Below, in pieces: positions 6,114-6,906 of a DNA stretch of 6,906 nucleotides (position 1 is its first letter; each line of letters opens with the position of its first letter). A model generated the notes under the pieces. It had not been told where the DNA came from and ran no database searches. It saw only the letters and a program-made list of their open reading frames with translations. The stretch is from Terriglobus sp. GTDB lineage: Bacteria > Acidobacteriota > Terriglobia > Terriglobales > Acidobacteriaceae. The position numbers and the translations under genes are program-made. The stretch is taken from the NCBI GenBank assembly GCA_023265355.1, contig JAHFTZ010000127.1, positions 1 to 6,906 on the forward strand, in the 5' to 3' direction.

Positions 6114-6377
6114 GTGTTCGCACGCACTCTGCATGTGGAATACGTTTCGCCGGAGAGCGAGGCGATCCCGTGTCCGGTAAGCTGGATCGACAATTTCGCC
6201 ATGCGAAATTTCACCAACAACGCCATCTTTGACGACACATTGCCGATCGCAGATGGCGTGATGGAAGTAGGCCATCGCGTTCCGCTGGATCTGCTCCGCG
6301 AAAAGATGGAAGCCTGGTTTCGCAGGAAACAATATCTGGCCGCTGGAGACACCCTGCGGATTACGGAAGAACGATAA
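6114..6377 (+). CDS. hypothetical small protein, 87 aa
   Basis: I do not recognise a family. The product of 87 residues has no signal peptide or membrane segment. It begins with a possible strand (ARTLHVEYVSP, 3-13), then NFTNNAIFDDTLPIADG (32-48), then an amphipathic basic helix (PLDLLREKMEAWFRRKQYL, 57-75) and a short ending, GDTLRITEER. The start is uncertain. GTG at 6114, five bases after the preceding stop, gives the longest form; GTG at 6135 and ATG at 6201 are alternatives. No Shine-Dalgarno is seen, so re-initiation after the preceding gene is plausible. The ORF ends inside the left arm of a strong terminator, which supports it as the real last gene of this unit. Confidence 0.65.
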   Translation: MFARTLHVEYVSPESEAIPCPVSWIDNFAMRNFTNNAIFDDTLPIADGVMEVGHRVPLDLLREKMEAWFRRKQYLAAGDTLRITEER

Positions 6378-6410
6378 AAGGCGAGGACGCCGTCGCGTCC
6401 CCGCGCTTTT
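6376..6410 (+). terminator. strong bidirectional intrinsic terminator
   Basis: The left arm from 6376 (AAAAGGCGAGGACGC, to 6390) pairs with the right arm (GCGTCCCCGCGCTTTT, 6395-6410) around a CGTC loop. The stem contains one bulged base and one A-C mismatch. A run of A on the left and T on the right makes it functional on both strands. It lies between the + strand gene ending at 6377 and the - strand dehydrogenase ending at 6429, so it can stop both. The TAA stop of the small gene lies partly in its left arm. Confidence 0.85.
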
Positions 6411-6428
6411 GTCTTGCCGCCCTTGCGC

Positions 6429-6906
6429 TTACAGGGTCGCGGTATCCAGAACGAAGCGGTACTTCACATCGCTCTTAAGGACACGGTCATAGGCCTCATC
6501 CAGTTTGTCGAAGCTCGTCATCTCAAAGTCAGAGACGATTCCTTTCTCCGCACAAAAATCCAGCATCTCCTGCGTTTCGCGGATTCCGCCAATGGTGGAT
6601 CCTGCAAAAGCTTTACGCCCCGCAATAAGTGAAAAGGCTGCCACTGCAATCGGCTTTTCAGGCGCACCGACGAGGCAAAGCGCACCATCCCGCTTGAGAA
6701 GTGCGAGATAAGCATTCACATCGTGCTCTGCCGAGACGCAGTCCAGAATGAAGTCGAAGGTACCGGCATGCTTCGCCATCTCGTCCGCATTCTTCGAGAC
6801 GACCACGTCATCCGCGCCGAGCGCCTTTGCATCTGCAATCTTGCCGGGCGAGGTGGTGAACTGGATAGTCTTCGCGCCGAAGGCATGCGAGAACTTAAGA
6901 GCCATG
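6429..6906 (-). CDS. zinc-type alcohol dehydrogenase, YahK-like (C-terminal part)
   Basis: The C-terminal 158 or so residues of a medium-chain NAD(P)-dependent alcohol dehydrogenase, cut by the right edge of the window. What is visible is the coenzyme-binding half: MALKFSHAFGAKTIQFTTS following what should be the GLGGLGH turn, then ADAKALGADDVV, FDFILDCVSA, LKRDGALCLVGAP, and the family ending GSTIGGIRETQEMLDFCAEKG with SDVKYRFVLD. These blocks match the YahK/cinnamyl-alcohol-dehydrogenase-like group, which typically reduces aldehydes to alcohols using NADPH. The base before the first visible Met is compatible with His, as in the usual G-H-M sequence, so this Met is internal and not a start. 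The zinc ligands lie in the missing N-terminal half and cannot be checked. It converges on the small + strand gene with a shared terminator. Confidence 0.93.
   Translation of the reverse strand, partial: MALKFSHAFGAKTIQFTTSPGKIADAKALGADDVVVSKNADEMAKHAGTFDFILDCVSAEHDVNAYLALLKRDGALCLVGAPEKPIAVAAFSLIAGRKAFAGSTIGGIRETQEMLDFCAEKGIVSDFEMTSFDKLDEAYDRVLKSDVKYRFVLDTATL

Overview
The window is a compact, GC-rich stretch of a bacterial chromosome. It has short intergenic gaps, two convergent gene pairs and one divergent junction. I see no mobile element, tRNA, rRNA or CRISPR array. The protein set resembles Acidobacteriota of the class Terriglobia (Terriglobus/Granulicella/Edaphobacter-like): a YfgM-like TPR membrane protein, DUF2905, XseA and GlmM in a row, and a YahK-type alcohol dehydrogenase. 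That placement is an inference from remembered family resemblance, not a computed result.

Left part, + strand. A short tail (1-54) probably ends an upstream gene. A structured leader of about 220 bases follows and holds a doubtful 40-codon ORF. Next is an exported lipoprotein (277-1212) with a textbook lipobox, a Pro/Ala/Asp linker and a repetitive, probably beta-propeller domain. After it comes an Hsp15-like S4 RNA-binding protein, hslR (1267-1650), whose stop lies three bases from the stop of the convergent glmM.

Centre, - strand, read right to left. A tightly packed run probably forms one operon: a TPR protein with one membrane anchor (5482-4772), a 74-residue two-helix DUF2905 protein (4769-4545), xseA, the exonuclease VII large subunit (4508-2994), and glmM, phosphoglucosamine mutase (2997-1654). 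The junctions are a 2-base gap, a 36-base gap and a 4-base ATGA overlap. GlmM makes glucosamine-1-phosphate for UDP-GlcNAc and therefore for the cell envelope. XseA degrades single-stranded DNA and needs XseB, which is not in the window. The TPR and DUF2905 proteins sit in the membrane and have no firm role.

Right part. Divergent from that operon are two small + strand genes of unknown function (5686-6108 and 6114-6377), five bases apart. They end in a strong, nearly symmetrical intrinsic terminator (6376-6410) that can also serve the convergent last gene. That gene (6906-6429) is the C-terminal part of a zinc-type medium-chain alcohol dehydrogenase cut by the window edge.

The core genes are ordinary housekeeping genes. 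The less ordinary material is the repeat-built lipoprotein and its leader, the two unknown small proteins with a possible leaderless start, the unresolved start of the TPR protein, and the near-zero spacing of convergent hslR and glmM. I did not find convincing evidence of a new multi-gene system.
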